DNA from: Polytrichum commune
Lineage: Eukaryota > Streptophyta > Polytrichopsida > Polytrichales > Polytrichaceae
Assembly: GCA_950295325.1 (NCBI GenBank)
Contig: OX485804.1
Coordinates: forward strand, 31,002,001-31,062,000
Direction of reading: 5' to 3'
Length of the DNA stretch: 60,000 nucleotides
Shown: positions 44,750-57,271 of the stretch, in pieces
Layout of the letters: every line of letters starts with the position of its first letter
Position numbering within the stretch: position 1 is the first letter of the stretch
Program-made: the position numbers and the translations under genes
Notes under the pieces: generated by a model
What the model was told of the DNA's origin: nothing
The model's input: only the letters and a program-made list of their open reading frames with translations
Database searches by the model: none

Positions 44750-45640
44750 GTGGCGGGCAAGGGCGCCACTAGTGAAAACTACTTGTTGCATGTATTGACC
44801 GGATGGAGTTTAGAAGAAGTAGCACGTTGCTTTAAAAAAACGTATGGTTATTGGTTGCATGCAACACTATTCAGAGCTTGGGATGTGCAACGTTGGTTTC
44901 ATGTAGGAATTATGCACAAAATGTTGCGTTCTTTGTTTTGTTTATGTTTTGTGTTCTTGTGAGATGCCTTCTAAAATGCGTGCCATGGCTCATACTCAAC
45001 CACAAGATTGGACTCGGGTTTCTTTGAAGTATTTCAAAGATTTTGTGATTATTGTTGTGTGGGGGATGGACGTTGATATCAAACCTTTGGTTAAGGTGAC
45101 AAAATTCATTGATATTCATTGTGTTGTTGGATTGTGCTCAATTGAGAGAATAGGTGTATTGACTCACAAGCATTTCTAGATGGTGGTGAAGGGCAATTTT
45201 AGAGGTTTACATGTCTTAAACATAAAACCAAGGTGGATCTAGGATGAAATCAAAATTCTCTTACAGGTCGCGTTGTGTCTCGTAAGAAGTTGATAGATGA
45301 GGGATTGCACACATTTTTGGGCACAATTGGCTTATTATATGAAAGATAGTGGGAAGGATCACTTTGAGTTTGTGCATCATAATGTGCTTTCCGATGATGT
45401 GAATGAGGAGAAGATGGAGTATGCAAAAAATTGGCACGGTTGGTCTCAAGAATTGCGTTAGTTTGTCTCAAAGCAATGTTTTTTAAGGGCTCATCAATGA
45501 GCAAGATTTTACATGAAGAAACATTTGGGTGTAAGTCTTAATGACACTTTGTTTCATTTGTGCAAAAGTGGACAATTCTATCCAAATCCTACATGCATGG
45601 GTGATTCTTGTGAGGTTCATGGGCATGGATGTTAGAGATG
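44750..45640 (+). pseudogene. decayed coding region, unidentified
   Basis: An open frame at 44750-44962 encodes GWSLEEVARCFKKTYGYWLH. After a frame change, one plus-strand frame from 44949 to about 45640 reads as protein with only about ten stops in 230 codons. It includes WTRVSLKYFKDFVIIVVWGM, DHFEFVHHNVLSDDVNEEKM, FYMKKHLGVSLNDTLFHLCK and NPTCMGDSCEVHGHG. The Cys/His spacing in the last block could be a zinc-binding remnant. The unbroken phase over ~690 bp argues for a dead gene rather than chance. I do not recognise the family; a transposon origin is likely from context. Confidence 0.45.
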
Positions 45641-48600
45641 GAACTTCCATTTGGAAGATCATGTAGACTCATGACATTAAATTGTATGACATTTCCAATG
45701 TGTTTTATGACACTATTGCTAGTGTCTTAAATATGAGGTATTTCAACTCCAAATAGATTGCTCTTGATCATAGCATGGAAGAGAGAGAGAGAGACAAGAT
45801 GATGAGAAGTCACCCTTGAAGGGGATGGTAGAGACATTGCTCTTCAAGCTTTGCAAGTAAGGTGGAGGCCGGAAGACATGTGAGCGGGTGTGGCTATGCA
45901 TGAACGCACTCTCTCATGAACGCGCAACTTGGCATGCAAAAATGACACTTTTGGGATGCACAAAAGATGATGTTTGCCGACAACGTAATGGTTCAAGCGG
46001 TGGTAGTTTAGCGGAATCTTCCTCCATGTTTGGGTTATAGGCATTTACAACCATGGATAGTTGTTCCTTTCTTGCCTTTGTAGATATACCCTTGTACAAT
46101 CTTTGTCAGGAGATTAAGGAAAGAAGGTGTTGTGAAAGCATTTAGAGCCTTCTTTTTGTTTGAAAAAACAAGTATATATATATTCTGTACATGATGGTGT
46201 GAATTTTTGTGTGTTGTGATTTTTGGCGCACTCAACCAAAAAATGGATTATTAATGAAACTCCCAATAAGTAATCAATTTGGTCTAAATAACATCCAAGC
46301 ATATTTGGACAAATTATTGTCCAAAAATTATAAGAGATGTGCACTTGTGGGGAATAAAACATCAAACAAAACAACAAAGGCAACAACACAATAACCACAA
46401 CTTCAAATGTTTGTATTTCATATTCGCCAACCAACATATTTCTGTAATTTTGCAATCTAGTGTACGTCATGTTAGCGGTTGGAATTGTTCAAATTTCCTT
46501 CATAAAACCTAGTATACTTAAAATCCTACTTTCTCTTAGAAGGTAAAGGGTTAAACTTACCATGTTGTTGAAGAAACTTGGTTTGCATGGTTGCTAAACG
46601 TTTACACTTGAGAGGTTGAGAGCTCAAATCAAAGAACCTTCTCATCACTAGGGGCCCTTTTATACATGCTTGTTCACCTGTGTACACTTTGCACTTGAGC
46701 TTTTAACTTGGGAGCTTGAACTTTGTATTGGACTTACAATGCTTGAATAGCACATGAAGGGATCTCAATGGAACGACTCCAAGAAATTCTTGGTCAATTT
46801 TGACAAGCTCTTAGTCACAATCCTAAAGTACCTCATGGAGATCCTCAAGAGTGTGGGCCCCATAGCCAATGGTTTTCAAGCGTACTATGTGAACAATGCT
46901 TGGAGTAACATTGTCACCTCCACCCCTTGCTTTGCTCTTTATTGCACATTTCTTCCTTTGTTCATACAATGCATATGGGTTATCTGAACTATCATTTCCC
47001 ACAAACCATATGGGTTTATTCAAACCTTATTCATTCTTATAGTGACCATCCTATGATTATGAGCAACCCTAACGCTCTACCTTCAACAATCACTAATCAT
47101 CATTTGTTTGATACTAATTCCTCTTGATATATCACTTCAAGCATGGCCACTTCACACTTACTCAAACTATTCAGAGCTTAAGGATTGGTTAAGCTCACAA
47201 ATTTGAGATTTGGATGAAAGCATGCCAACTCCAAGTTTGGAACTTCCCAAATTTGCAAGGTCGAGCTGTCAGCTTAAGCTCTAAGATATGCAAGTGTTGT
47301 TGGGTAGTTTCTTAAATAGGCTGCTATATTTGATTAGTGTGTGGTTAGGTGAGAATGAACGAACAAACACCATGAAGGCATACATTTAAAAGAGATCAGA
47401 CTATGTCTTCAAATTTTTATCAACTACTCCATACTCAATAATGAGTAAAACGGGGAGGACTTATGTATTCAATTTAGAAATCAACAAACATGCACTTTTG
47501 CCGACCATGACTAAATTAGGGGAAGTCCATTTTTTCAATCCAATTTTTGTTGGTTTTTCATCAAAGATTAGCAAATGCAACACCAAATTTGTTGTGTAAA
47601 TCTAACCGGTAGAAAACAAAAAAATTGAAATGAACTAGATGACAACCACTTATCTAGTGCAAGGGGAGAAAGAGCCCACTCACCGCAAGGTAGGCAATAA
47701 ACCCCACCTTGCACCAAGGACCAGTGGGCTCAAATTCACATCGGATTGCCCGACACTGATTCTTCCTCTTCTTGTAAAAGGGGGGGAGGTGGGGGGTGGT
47801 TAGGTTTCCGAACATTTGTGGTGGAAGAAAATGGTACCAAAGTGCAATTGAATCACTCCGTGGGCAGAACGTATTGATGGCAATGAGGTCAGACATGGAC
47901 TTTGAAGGCTTCTGAAAAGAGCAACGCAAGGCTTTCACAACGCAGGGAATCAACTTGGAGGTTCACGACTGCCACTCTTGATGAAACTGCATGAGCTTAA
48001 TTACTGGGGATTTTTTTGGTTAGGGTCTCCTACGATGTAGAGTCGGTTGGAACTTGGGCAGATGACCTAGTGGAATTAATGTACATTGTATTGTTGATTG
48101 GCTCTTGGTAAAGGCCCACACCACAACCAATTTCTCTTTCACACAAAAGATCTTTCTACGAGGAAAGGAAGTGAACGATGTTGCATATCTTACCGAACAT
48201 ATAAATAACGTAATAGTATTTAATAGCAAGATGTTGCATCATGGGGCTAGGAATTTTGAGAGCACAATGCCCTTTTTATACTCGATAATCTTTATCAAAT
48301 GAATAGTCTTAAGTCTAGAGGTGTGAATATGCAAGGGTGAACCCTTTCAAAACCTGGGCTTGGTCTACTGGAGTATTTATCAAATTAAATAAAGATCAAT
48401 ATGTCAGGCTTGATTTGTCACCCTACCAAGGTCCCATGTGGAACACCAAATGGCCATGTATGTGCCGACGCCCTTTCCATAAGATTGGGAATCAAGGTCC
48501 TGATCTTTCCCTTTGATCTCAATGTATGGCCTAACCACCCTACCTTTGAAAAGGATGCAAAGGAAATCTCTTTGACAATGTTATGAAAGTGTCTCCGAAT

Positions 48601-50519
48601 CGTGATGAATCCCCGTCCATAGCCTGTTCAGATGCCTGCCTCTTTCAGCTAGATTGTTGCCATCATTACTAAGGTAAAAGGAGTTTTTTTTGTAGAAATA
48701 TATCCCCCAAAATTTGTGATTATTTCATCTCAAGTGGATCTCATTACACAATTTCATGTACCTCCGATTCTAAACAAAAGACTTTGACCAACACCTCCCT
48801 TCTATAGGAGGAGCGGAGACCAATTCCCTTGAGCATATGAGACACAAATACTTTTGAGTCCTCTAGTACAAATACTTCATGTACTTTTAGTCATTCCATG
48901 ACGATCTTCCACTTTTGCGAGTCAACAACTAGTGACTGTGGGTACTTTTGAAGGGTAACATCAAGTTTGATATGTGGAAGTTAAGTGAGCTGACATGACA
49001 CCGTGAAGATGGTCGGAGAAGTTAACCTTAGAACCTCACTTTTATCCAACATAATGCCCTGAAGAAGAAAGTTGTGGGTTGGAGGTTACTGTTTAATTAT
49101 GATCTCCCAAATTATTGTCCAAGACCCCAAGAAATTTGTATGCCTTAAAGGATGTGAATAATCTCTCGAGATATATTATCAATATGGATGGATGATAGAT
49201 ACACTTGTTTCCAACTATTCTTAAGGGTCTGGGATATAAAATACATATGATGTTAGGGTGCTAAATTGCTTCATTTTGCAGAAATGTTAGGCAATTTCTC
49301 AAACCATAAAATTATAAGGTTACATCAAAAGTTATAAGCATCAAAAATTTAGGTGTGTTAAGCATTTGTCATTCCAAACTTGTGTAAATACTTGAGGTTG
49401 TTTCTTGCTTATAAGTTTGTACATAGATATGATTGCAATGGCCTGAAACTTTGTATAGAAAGGTTTCAATTTAGAGGCAATCCACGCACGTCAAATATTC
49501 TTATATCCCCACCCCCCCTCCGCAAAAAAAGCACATGTTACTCATACACAAAAATTACATAGTCCAAACTCCATTTGATGAAGCAATATACATATTTGGT
49601 ACATATCACTTGTAGTCAACCCGACGGGTGAAATAAGTGTCGAAATTTTGCCATATGAGTCCATCTTATTTTCATGAACAAGTGTAGGTATTCAATGACT
49701 TCAAATGATGGTCGTTGTGGTTTGAATCTGTGGTACTTGTGAAGAATTTCCAAGTTATTCTCAAGTCGGTGTCGTCTTGTTGGGGGAATAGATTTTCAAG
49801 CACCTTAGCACACTCGAATGCACAAGGGCAAATTGGAGCAAGCCAGAATTTGAGAACCATTTCTACCGTCCATGCACCAACGGCCATTTGTCTCATATGA
49901 TTCAACCCTTTGCACATCTTAAAAAGTGAAGACGACATTGGTGTGGAGACGTATACGCATGCACGGTGTACTTGAAGAATTTTCAACATGTTTCTAATAC
50001 ATATGATACTCCGAGTATTTTTCACAACGATACTCCTTTGTCGAATGTATGAGCACCCACAACTTTTCCCTCTATTTTATTTCTTTTCTCTCACGAAAAC
50101 AAAGAATAAAAGCACAGATTCATAAAACCAAATGGAAGAGTCCCCGTCTCAGTACAAATCCTAGGTTTCATGAGTGGAGCATCTCAGCAGTGCATCACAT
50201 TGTACCACTCTTGGCCTCAAGAGTGACTTTATTCTTGGCACTTTTACGCTTGTCAAACTGTAAGATTGGGCTCCTATGTATCTTCCACGCTTACAATATA
50301 ACCCTTCAACCCCGACACCATCATAGAGGAGGACATTTGACAAGTCTTACGAGCCAAGCAAATGACGACTCTGTCACAATGTATCTATTAGGTTGCGTAC
50401 GAAGGTAGGTGGGTGCCCCGTGCGTGCATGGGTTTGTAAGGCGCGAAGGTCCGGCCAAAGTGGCCCTTGAAATGTCTAATGTGTGAGCAAATCTTTATCT
50501 CTCAATTTAGGCTATTGTT
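45641..50519. other. no gene recognised
   Basis: AT-rich sequence with a short GA tract at 45778-45795 and a G-rich patch at 47778-47798. Open frames up to ~119 codons (46114-46470 minus, 49672-50025 minus, 50049-50408 plus) have no recognisable domain or splice context. Confidence 0.4.
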
Positions 50520-51783
50520 AGGTCATGACAAATGCCGTCGCCTACTTTTCGTGTTTTGTTGGCATTTTGTAATATGGGTGTGGGTGTGAGTATTATATTG
50601 ACAAGGGAGGATAGGGTTTGGCGGCAATCTAGGTGTCATTTGTTGAGCAATCATAGTGAGGTATATGAGGGTGGTGATGTATATGTTTTCCATGCATGCA
50701 TGTATATTATCTAGGGTGGGGGGGCTCTTGTATAGCATCCATGGGGGTCTTCATTGTGGGGGAAAGGAAAAATTTATGGACCTGATTGCATTGGTGTGTT
50801 TGGGTGTGGGTATGATATTTGGAGTGGGGAGATTTGGGTCGGCAATGAGGATGTCGAGTTTGAGCCGTGCAATACATGTGCATATGGTGGTCCACCTACA
50901 TGTGTGGAGCCAAGTCAGAATGGTGTTGTTTGGGGGTTGTTCATTAATGTGAGACCTTTAGTGTTGTAGTGGGATAGTAGGAGGTTGGGTATCAACCATT
51001 TTGTTCAATTGTGATGGGCAATTTTTATGTTGTTTATTGATGTTTGTATTGAGTAGGTAGACCCATGTGTCAATTTCAGTGGGGAGGTTACATGTTTGGG
51101 TAGGTTGTTTATGTCATTTAAATATGTTAAGATCCATGTATTGGGTGGACTAAGTTTTGAAGAGTTCGTGAATTTGTGCGTTGGTGCATTTTGGAGTGGT
51201 CCAAAATTGGCTAAAGAGGATTTTGTTTATGTGTGGGTTGTTGTTCTATCTGACAAAGTATAAGTAATTGTGGAAAATGTGTTTGGCAATTTGTTTCTTG
51301 TATTGTTCTTGGATATATATTTTTAGGTGTTGTATGAGTTTGTTGGTGGGGTGTTAGGTAAGATGGGTTCCAAAGTGCTTTCATGGGATTGGGTAGGCTA
51401 GGTGGGTGGTATATTGACTATTTGGATTGCATTGGGTTGTTCCTAGCTTGTTTATTCAATTCCAAGTATAGTGTTGGGGACATTGGGGTTTATTGGTTCG
51501 TGTGGGGGGACAATGACTTTGGTGATGAAGGTTTCATTGGACCGGTTGTTTTGTAAGGTGGGGCAATGGATGTGGTTGGCAAAAGGTAATTGAGGTTGGT
51601 GGTGAATATATATGATGTGCTTTTTTTGTGACTTTGAGGGCTCCGAGTTGGGAATGTTGTTTATGAGCCGTAACTCGTGAGTTGTGAGGGAGAAAATTTG
51701 TTTTTTAATAAACCCACTTGTATCGTACACCCATGGTGTAGTGGCGCAATGGGGCACAATTAAAGTTTTAGTTTATGGATGGT
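50520..51783 (+). other. extreme G/T-rich (C-poor) strand tract
   Basis: Over ~1.25 kb the plus strand is dominated by G and T, with C near 10% in sampled lines. The frame starting at 50532 can be followed to 51783 without a frameshift. It passes about 14 stops (mostly TAG and TGA) and contains protein-like blocks such as DVEFEPCNTCAYGGPPTCVE and SFEEFVNLCVGAFWSGPK. Every stop could derive from a C-to-T change in CAG, CGA or CAA. G/T-rich DNA also looks protein-like by composition alone, so coding origin is unproven. Confidence 0.5.
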
Positions 51784-52059
51784 AATATGAATAGGGAGTA
51801 CAAACATAATGTAGCTAATGGAATGAAATCACTTACTTGAGTTTGAACAATATCAACTGCAAGCTTGGCTTGTGAGTATTAGTGACATTTAAAAAAAATG
51901 TTCGACACCTCTTCTTTCAACTTCAAGAACATGTGTTAAAAATAAAATTCTAACCCAAAAACCAACAAGGTTGCACACAAAAGAACATGGTTGCGACTTG
52001 CATATTCTTCAAATAAGGAGTGAAATGAAAACCAAAACATATCCATGTATCAACACTCT

Positions 52060-53573
52060 TTGAGTGATTTGTGTTGTACTACCTCTGGAAGCATCTACAC
52101 TATCATCTTCATGACCCTCTTGCGCCTTGTCCTCTATGCATAAACATTGCTTCAAACATCTAGACCTACAGATGGGGATCGTGTTGATGTGACAATCATA
52201 ACTTGTACAATACTATCCCCATACACAAGAGGAGCTAATGGTATTGGAGGAGAACATGTGGCAACACCCAAGACACAAATGGCAACATCATATTTGATGT
52301 GATGCCGATGAGCAAGTACAAATGAAAGAGATTGTGGAAGCTGAGGTGAAATTTCTATACGTAATCATAATCAACACACAAAATATGGCAAACTTACTTA
52401 GTGATGTGAGCGTTTTGCAACCTTTTGAGTGGGTGCATTGTCATCACCCAACAAGACATTGTTGGTTGTAGATGTGGATGGAAGAGTAATGTCACCCAAT
52501 GGAGACATGATAGCATTGAAGATGATAATATCACCTTCGAATGCAACAAGGTGGTGACTACTACATCTACAAGCGTACACAAACACACTTGACAAAAACA
52601 ATAACAAACAACCTAGGAATTGCAAAAACAAAATACAAGACCCAAGTTTAAAGAATATATTGCCCAAGAAAATGAAACTCACTTGTGGTCACATAGGCAC
52701 AAGCACTACACCCCCAATGCCTCAATCAATATTTGCATGGACAAAAGGTCTTTATCTCTTCCACCTCTACAAGAGATGCATCCGTTCATGAGTTGAATAT
52801 TAGACTTGATTAGACTAAAACGTGTCCATGTCCTCAATGTCCAACTTTCGATGTTCTACTTTTTTGGGGAGAGAAATGAATCGGAGACCTCTTCTTGTGT
52901 ATGAATATCACAATATGAAGTCGTCGAGTCTACAAAATTTTCATGGTAATTGCAACAATCAAGAAATATACTCTAACCTATTGTTGAACTAACCTAGAAG
53001 AATACCAAGACAAAAGATAGAGCCCGAACGGTATAGAATTTACTCTACAAGACCAATTAACTCTAGAACACAAGGCCAATTCATTGATCCGCCACCAATC
53101 CTTGGCAACATTGAATTCATAAGTCTTAGCATAAGTCATGTTATCTTCCCTAAGCTCTTCAATGCCTTGGGGGAGTTATGAGCATGCAAGCATTTTCATT
53201 TAGGTAATTGTGAGCACATTCAAAGGTCTCAACTAGAACATTATGTTTATTCACTATTTTTCATAGTGGCTGCAACCGAAATACTATTCACCACAATTGA
53301 CACATGCAAAGAAGGACAAACCATATTTCCTCCGCTCCGCATTTGGGCTTCTTGTTGAGAGGTATTGAAAGATATGCTAGTATTAACCGCCATTGGAATT
53401 CCTAATTTGGAAAAGATAGGCATTTGTGACACATCCTTGGTACAAGATATGAAATAGATTGGAACGGAAGAGATGGGGGCTTTTTGGGAGCCATGGACTA
53501 CATGGTTGGAACCACATTTACACTTACTAGTTTTTGGTAAATTTTTGAGTGTTAACTCTTGATTATCAGCCAA
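52060..53573 (-). pseudogene. decayed multi-exon locus, unidentified
   Basis: The minus strand carries successive protein-like blocks. 53573-53247 is a 108-codon open frame with SKCKCGSNHVVHGSQKAPIS. A 1-base shift leads to NKHNVLVETFECAHNYLNEN, then EELREDNMTYAKTYEFNVAK continuing to a block ending SWYSSRLVQQ (~53000). Next comes DCCNYHENFVDSTTSYCDIH, with CISCRGGRDKDLLSMQILIE further on. Then 52566-52398 (VAFEGDIIIFNAIMSPLGDI). Last, 52346-52060 follows an acceptor-like CACCTCAG and includes LSFVLAHRHHIKYDVAICVL and CLCIEDKAQEGHEDDSVDAS. Several blocks are bounded by splice-like sites; stops and frameshifts show it is dead. Cys-rich segments may have bound zinc. No family recognised. Confidence 0.45.
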
Positions 53574-53634
53574 CGGTCATCATCATGAGTTTGGAAAAAA
53601 CCTGCCTTGATCTTTCCTCTTAATTTTCCACCAA

Positions 53635-54725
53635 AGTGCTTTGGAGGGCTTTGAGTTGTTTGAATCCACAAAAAGTAAATTGTCACTCGCAACCAATTAC
53701 GGCTCACATTGTCTTCACATAGTGAAATACTCCAATATTTACTTCAACACTTGGGCAACTCATTCACATAAGTTGTTGAATTTGTGTAGACCACAGTGTG
53801 GCACATACCACATTGATTCTAGCGACTACAGTAATCTCCCGCTTAAGTACGCATCCCCGTTAAGTGTGCAATTTTTTTTGACAAAAATTAAGGTTCATAT
53901 TTTATTGTTTGAAAATGTCATGAAAAGTCATTTTTTGCGAATGCATGAAATTTTTACGCTTGATATTCAATGGCACTTTGTTAATGTTTCACTAAAACAT
54001 TTCAAACAATTGTTGCACTTCATCATATTTGTCCAGCTTCCGTTTGAACATCGGAGCAAAGCAATTGGACGTCGATGTCGAGGACAGTGTTGTGTAGAGC
54101 TTCAAAGCCTTTGAAGTCGGTAGCACTTTCAGATTCAACAAATGTCTCGATAGACTGGATTTTGTCATTGATAGGTGGTTCTTCTTATGGGATTATCGAA
54201 GCTTCTCCATCAACATCAAGCCTCAATGGGAAGGGGATTGAACAAAACCAACGGCTTCATGAGCACCCTAACCTGTATTCTTTAGGGGTAAGCTACATGG
54301 GTATTAAACGGTTACTTATTTGACTAGCCCAATTTGGAGCACTAACGATATGAGTAAAGTACGCACCAATGGCTCCGGTTCAAAGTGCGTGCTTAAGCGG
54401 GAGATTACTGTAACTACCTTGCTTCCAAGGATGACAACTTCTATCGTGTTACAATAGGTGACACCCACAATGCACATGCCCGGACTCACCAAAATGTCTT
54501 CTCATACTTTGGAATACAATGAGGAATAAATGTATTGCAAACACCTCTAATATGTGTTCAATTTTTCTTTGTTAAGTGGATTGTGATAATGACAAGTTCA
54601 CTGCTTTATCATCATTAGTAACTTATTACTGCTTATCACTTAAAAACTATCGTTTATTGCTCATATGATACCGCTCAATGTCGGTTGCTCATCATCCATA
54701 TTCTAGTTTCACTTAGTTGGGCGTG
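53635..54725 (+). pseudogene. SWIM-domain MULE-derived pseudogene (copy 2), split by an insertion
   Basis: Before the insertion, 53641-53826 encodes EGFELFESTKSKLSLATNYG followed by KYSNIYFN. This corresponds to GSELF, STKHKLDLPPNANCSSH and VNYSIPRPN in copy 3. After the insertion, 54413-54560 matches the SWIM-block nucleotides of copies 1 and 3 (AAGGATGACAACTTCTATCG), but the zinc ligands are lost. The 3' flank up to about 54720, with CGCTCAATG...TTGCTCAT words, matches the intron/3' regions of the other copies. About 200 codons between the two halves, compared with copy 3, are absent, so an internal deletion preceded or accompanied the insertion. The 157-codon open frame at 53641-54114 is a chimera of pseudogene and inserted element. 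Confidence 0.65.
53829..54410. mobile_element. pogo/Tigger-like element, 582 bp, TA target duplication
   Basis: Both ends read CAGTAATCTCCCGCTTAAG inward, then T or C, then ACGCA: 24 of 25 positions identical. The element is flanked by TA at 53827-53828 and 54411-54412, the target of Tc1/mariner transposases, and CAGT(N)3-CTCCC-TTAA ends resemble the pogo/Tigger branch. On the minus strand, 54200-54030 includes a possible tail of a protein (SIETFVESESATDFKGFEAL), which might be the transposase C-terminus; this is weak. It is too short to be autonomous. It inserted into SWIM/MULE copy 2. Confidence 0.88.
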
Positions 54726-55239
54726 GATTAGGGTATTTTGATTACATGGATTTTAGGCATCAATGTCAATATTTGATAAATTCTTAAAGTTTGCTATTTG
54801 TTTTGGGCTTTAAACTTGTAATGCAATAGATCCTCAATACATTTTTTTTTATAATGCAACTTTTGGTTATAAAATTATTAATATCCATAACAAGTCAAAA
54901 TATTGATGAAATAATATGACATAAAATGGACCCTGGTCATTGTTGTTTATTCTATAACTTATTCTTATAAAATGTTTTCATATAATTTGATCTTCTAGGA
55001 TCATGAAGTTGTTAAACATACCTTATTTTATTTTATTTTTATTATAATTCGATTTCAATGGATTGATAGTTTATTTTTTTAATTTTCTTCTATTTCTTTT
55101 GCTGCTAATGACATCTAATGATTCTTCACAACAATTAACTTGTAAACATAATGATTCATTAAAATTAAATAGTCAATCAACATCTTATCATGTAAAAACA
55201 AATATAATTTTCACTGCCATAGGTTTTATTCAAAATCTA
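54726..55239. other. AT-rich spacer
   Basis: Very AT-rich; nothing recognisable. Confidence 0.5.
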
Positions 55240-57240
55240 TGATTGAAAACCTTCAATTTCAATCCTTTTCAAGTTCAAAGTTTTCTTATTTTTTTATGTC
55301 ATTTGTTGTCAATGCTTTTGGTTCGGCCTAGTTTGCTATCATATCTCCTAAACTTGGAGAAAATATTTATTCATAAATTTAAAATTAGAAGTGCAATATT
55401 TTATGTCTCATTGGGAAACTCGAGATATCCCTTTGAAATTACTAGATTCTAAGAATATATATCGAAAACAAACATATTTAGATTTTGATGATTAAAAATT
55501 TAACGACCTTTACAAATTTGTAGAAATAATGCTTTGGATTTGGGATGAAATTCATCATTTGCAATTATGGAGGTCGGTTCTCGATAAGTTTCATTCTAGA
55601 AAGGCAAATTGATACATTTTAGTGGACTTCATCTTGTTGAATCCATCCCCCAATATTGTTGTACAACTCACTACAATGCATGACATAAACATGTAAGTTT
55701 TTTTCTCTCCATGGATCTTTTATAATTGTAAACATTTTCTCTTTTATTTTAAAAAATAATTATAATATTTTTCCCTATTTTTATTGGATTTATATTGGTC
55801 GTTTCAATCATGTTGAACATTTACATGTTAAAAAAAAAATTCATCAACTATATCATGTGTAAACAATTAAAAACTTGCCAATAGAGAGCTTCAAAAAATT
55901 ATTGATACATGAACAATATAACAAATATATCATAAAAACAATTGTAATGTGGTACACGCTTATACATGATTTTATTTTATTTTATTTAAGTAATATACGT
56001 TTTCTTCCAAACTTTAATATTTTTTGAGTTTCATACTTATCTATTATTTCAAATTATATACTAAACTATCAATGAATTTTTGTAAAAAAACTTTGTTGCT
56101 TAACAATATATTGATTTCAAATGGGTTGTATTTTTGTTATATAGGTTGGCAGAATTCACACATTCTACTTTCAAGGTGTTTAGAAAGCAATAAGAATGAT
56201 TGATTTGATTATTATAGGTATTATGGAGGGGCTTATTGTACCTAGAATCTCAAAATGTTCAATATATATATAATTCTTTTACCTTGAAGATCCAAAGCGG
56301 ACAAAGAATTGTCTTCTTAATTTTGAATTACAATTTTACGTTTGGTTAGGAACCTTAGACTTATATGAAGCCACTTCGTTTTGCCAAATCTCGTAATTTA
56401 AATATAATAGGTACTTATACAACCATATTGTTTGCATTTTCTCTAAGTTTCATAAATCAGTTTTGTTTGTGTAGATTATATTTTGATTGGTTTTTTTATT
56501 TTGCAGATTGTCGAGTTCACAATGCTCTTACATGTTCACTCTTTTGGTAATACGTTTGGATTGAAATGCATGCATTTGTCGTTTCAAATGAATATCCACA
56601 AAGATCTTTCGGAGAATATTATGGACTTTGATGATGATATTTTATAGAACTCCACGGATGCTACTTCTTAGTTAATGAGAGATGATGGTGTCACATCTTC
56701 GCCCACAAGAAGAACATCCATTATTCTTCCAAGTTTTGATTAATGCTTTGTCAAAACCTAACGGCGTTGTTGAAACCTCACTGCATCCACTGGTATAAAT
56801 GAATTCATTTTCTTACTTTAAGATATTTTTTTACTTGAAGTTCAATACCAACTAACATGATCTTATTGGTGGTTCTCTCAATAATTATGTATTATCTCTT
56901 TGATAGGACTCTCTATACATGCTTGCCACATTGTACAGTTCACCACTTGGCTTTGGAAGGTGACAAAGATGTTTTGATTTTGTCTTGAAGCCTTTAATTA
57001 GATGTTGGCAAAGACACCAATCTTGAAGATTTAGATGATTCTCTCATTCGTAATCGCGAGGCCATCAATCTATTTTGGAAGTAAATTTTGCTTGTTGATC
57101 TTGTTTAAATGCTTCATTTGGTTGATTTCATAAATTTTTATTTGAACTAGATATGTGTTTTTAATATTGTTTTGAAAAAAATCAATAATTTAAAGATATA
57201 TACGTTATGTGCTATCAATGTGATACCACAATGGCACTGA

Positions 57241-57271
<31 letters not shown>

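Noticed and set aside
53641-54114. 157-codon protein
   Set aside because: The frame crosses the left border of the Tigger-like element, so it is a chance fusion of a pseudogene fragment and transposon DNA.
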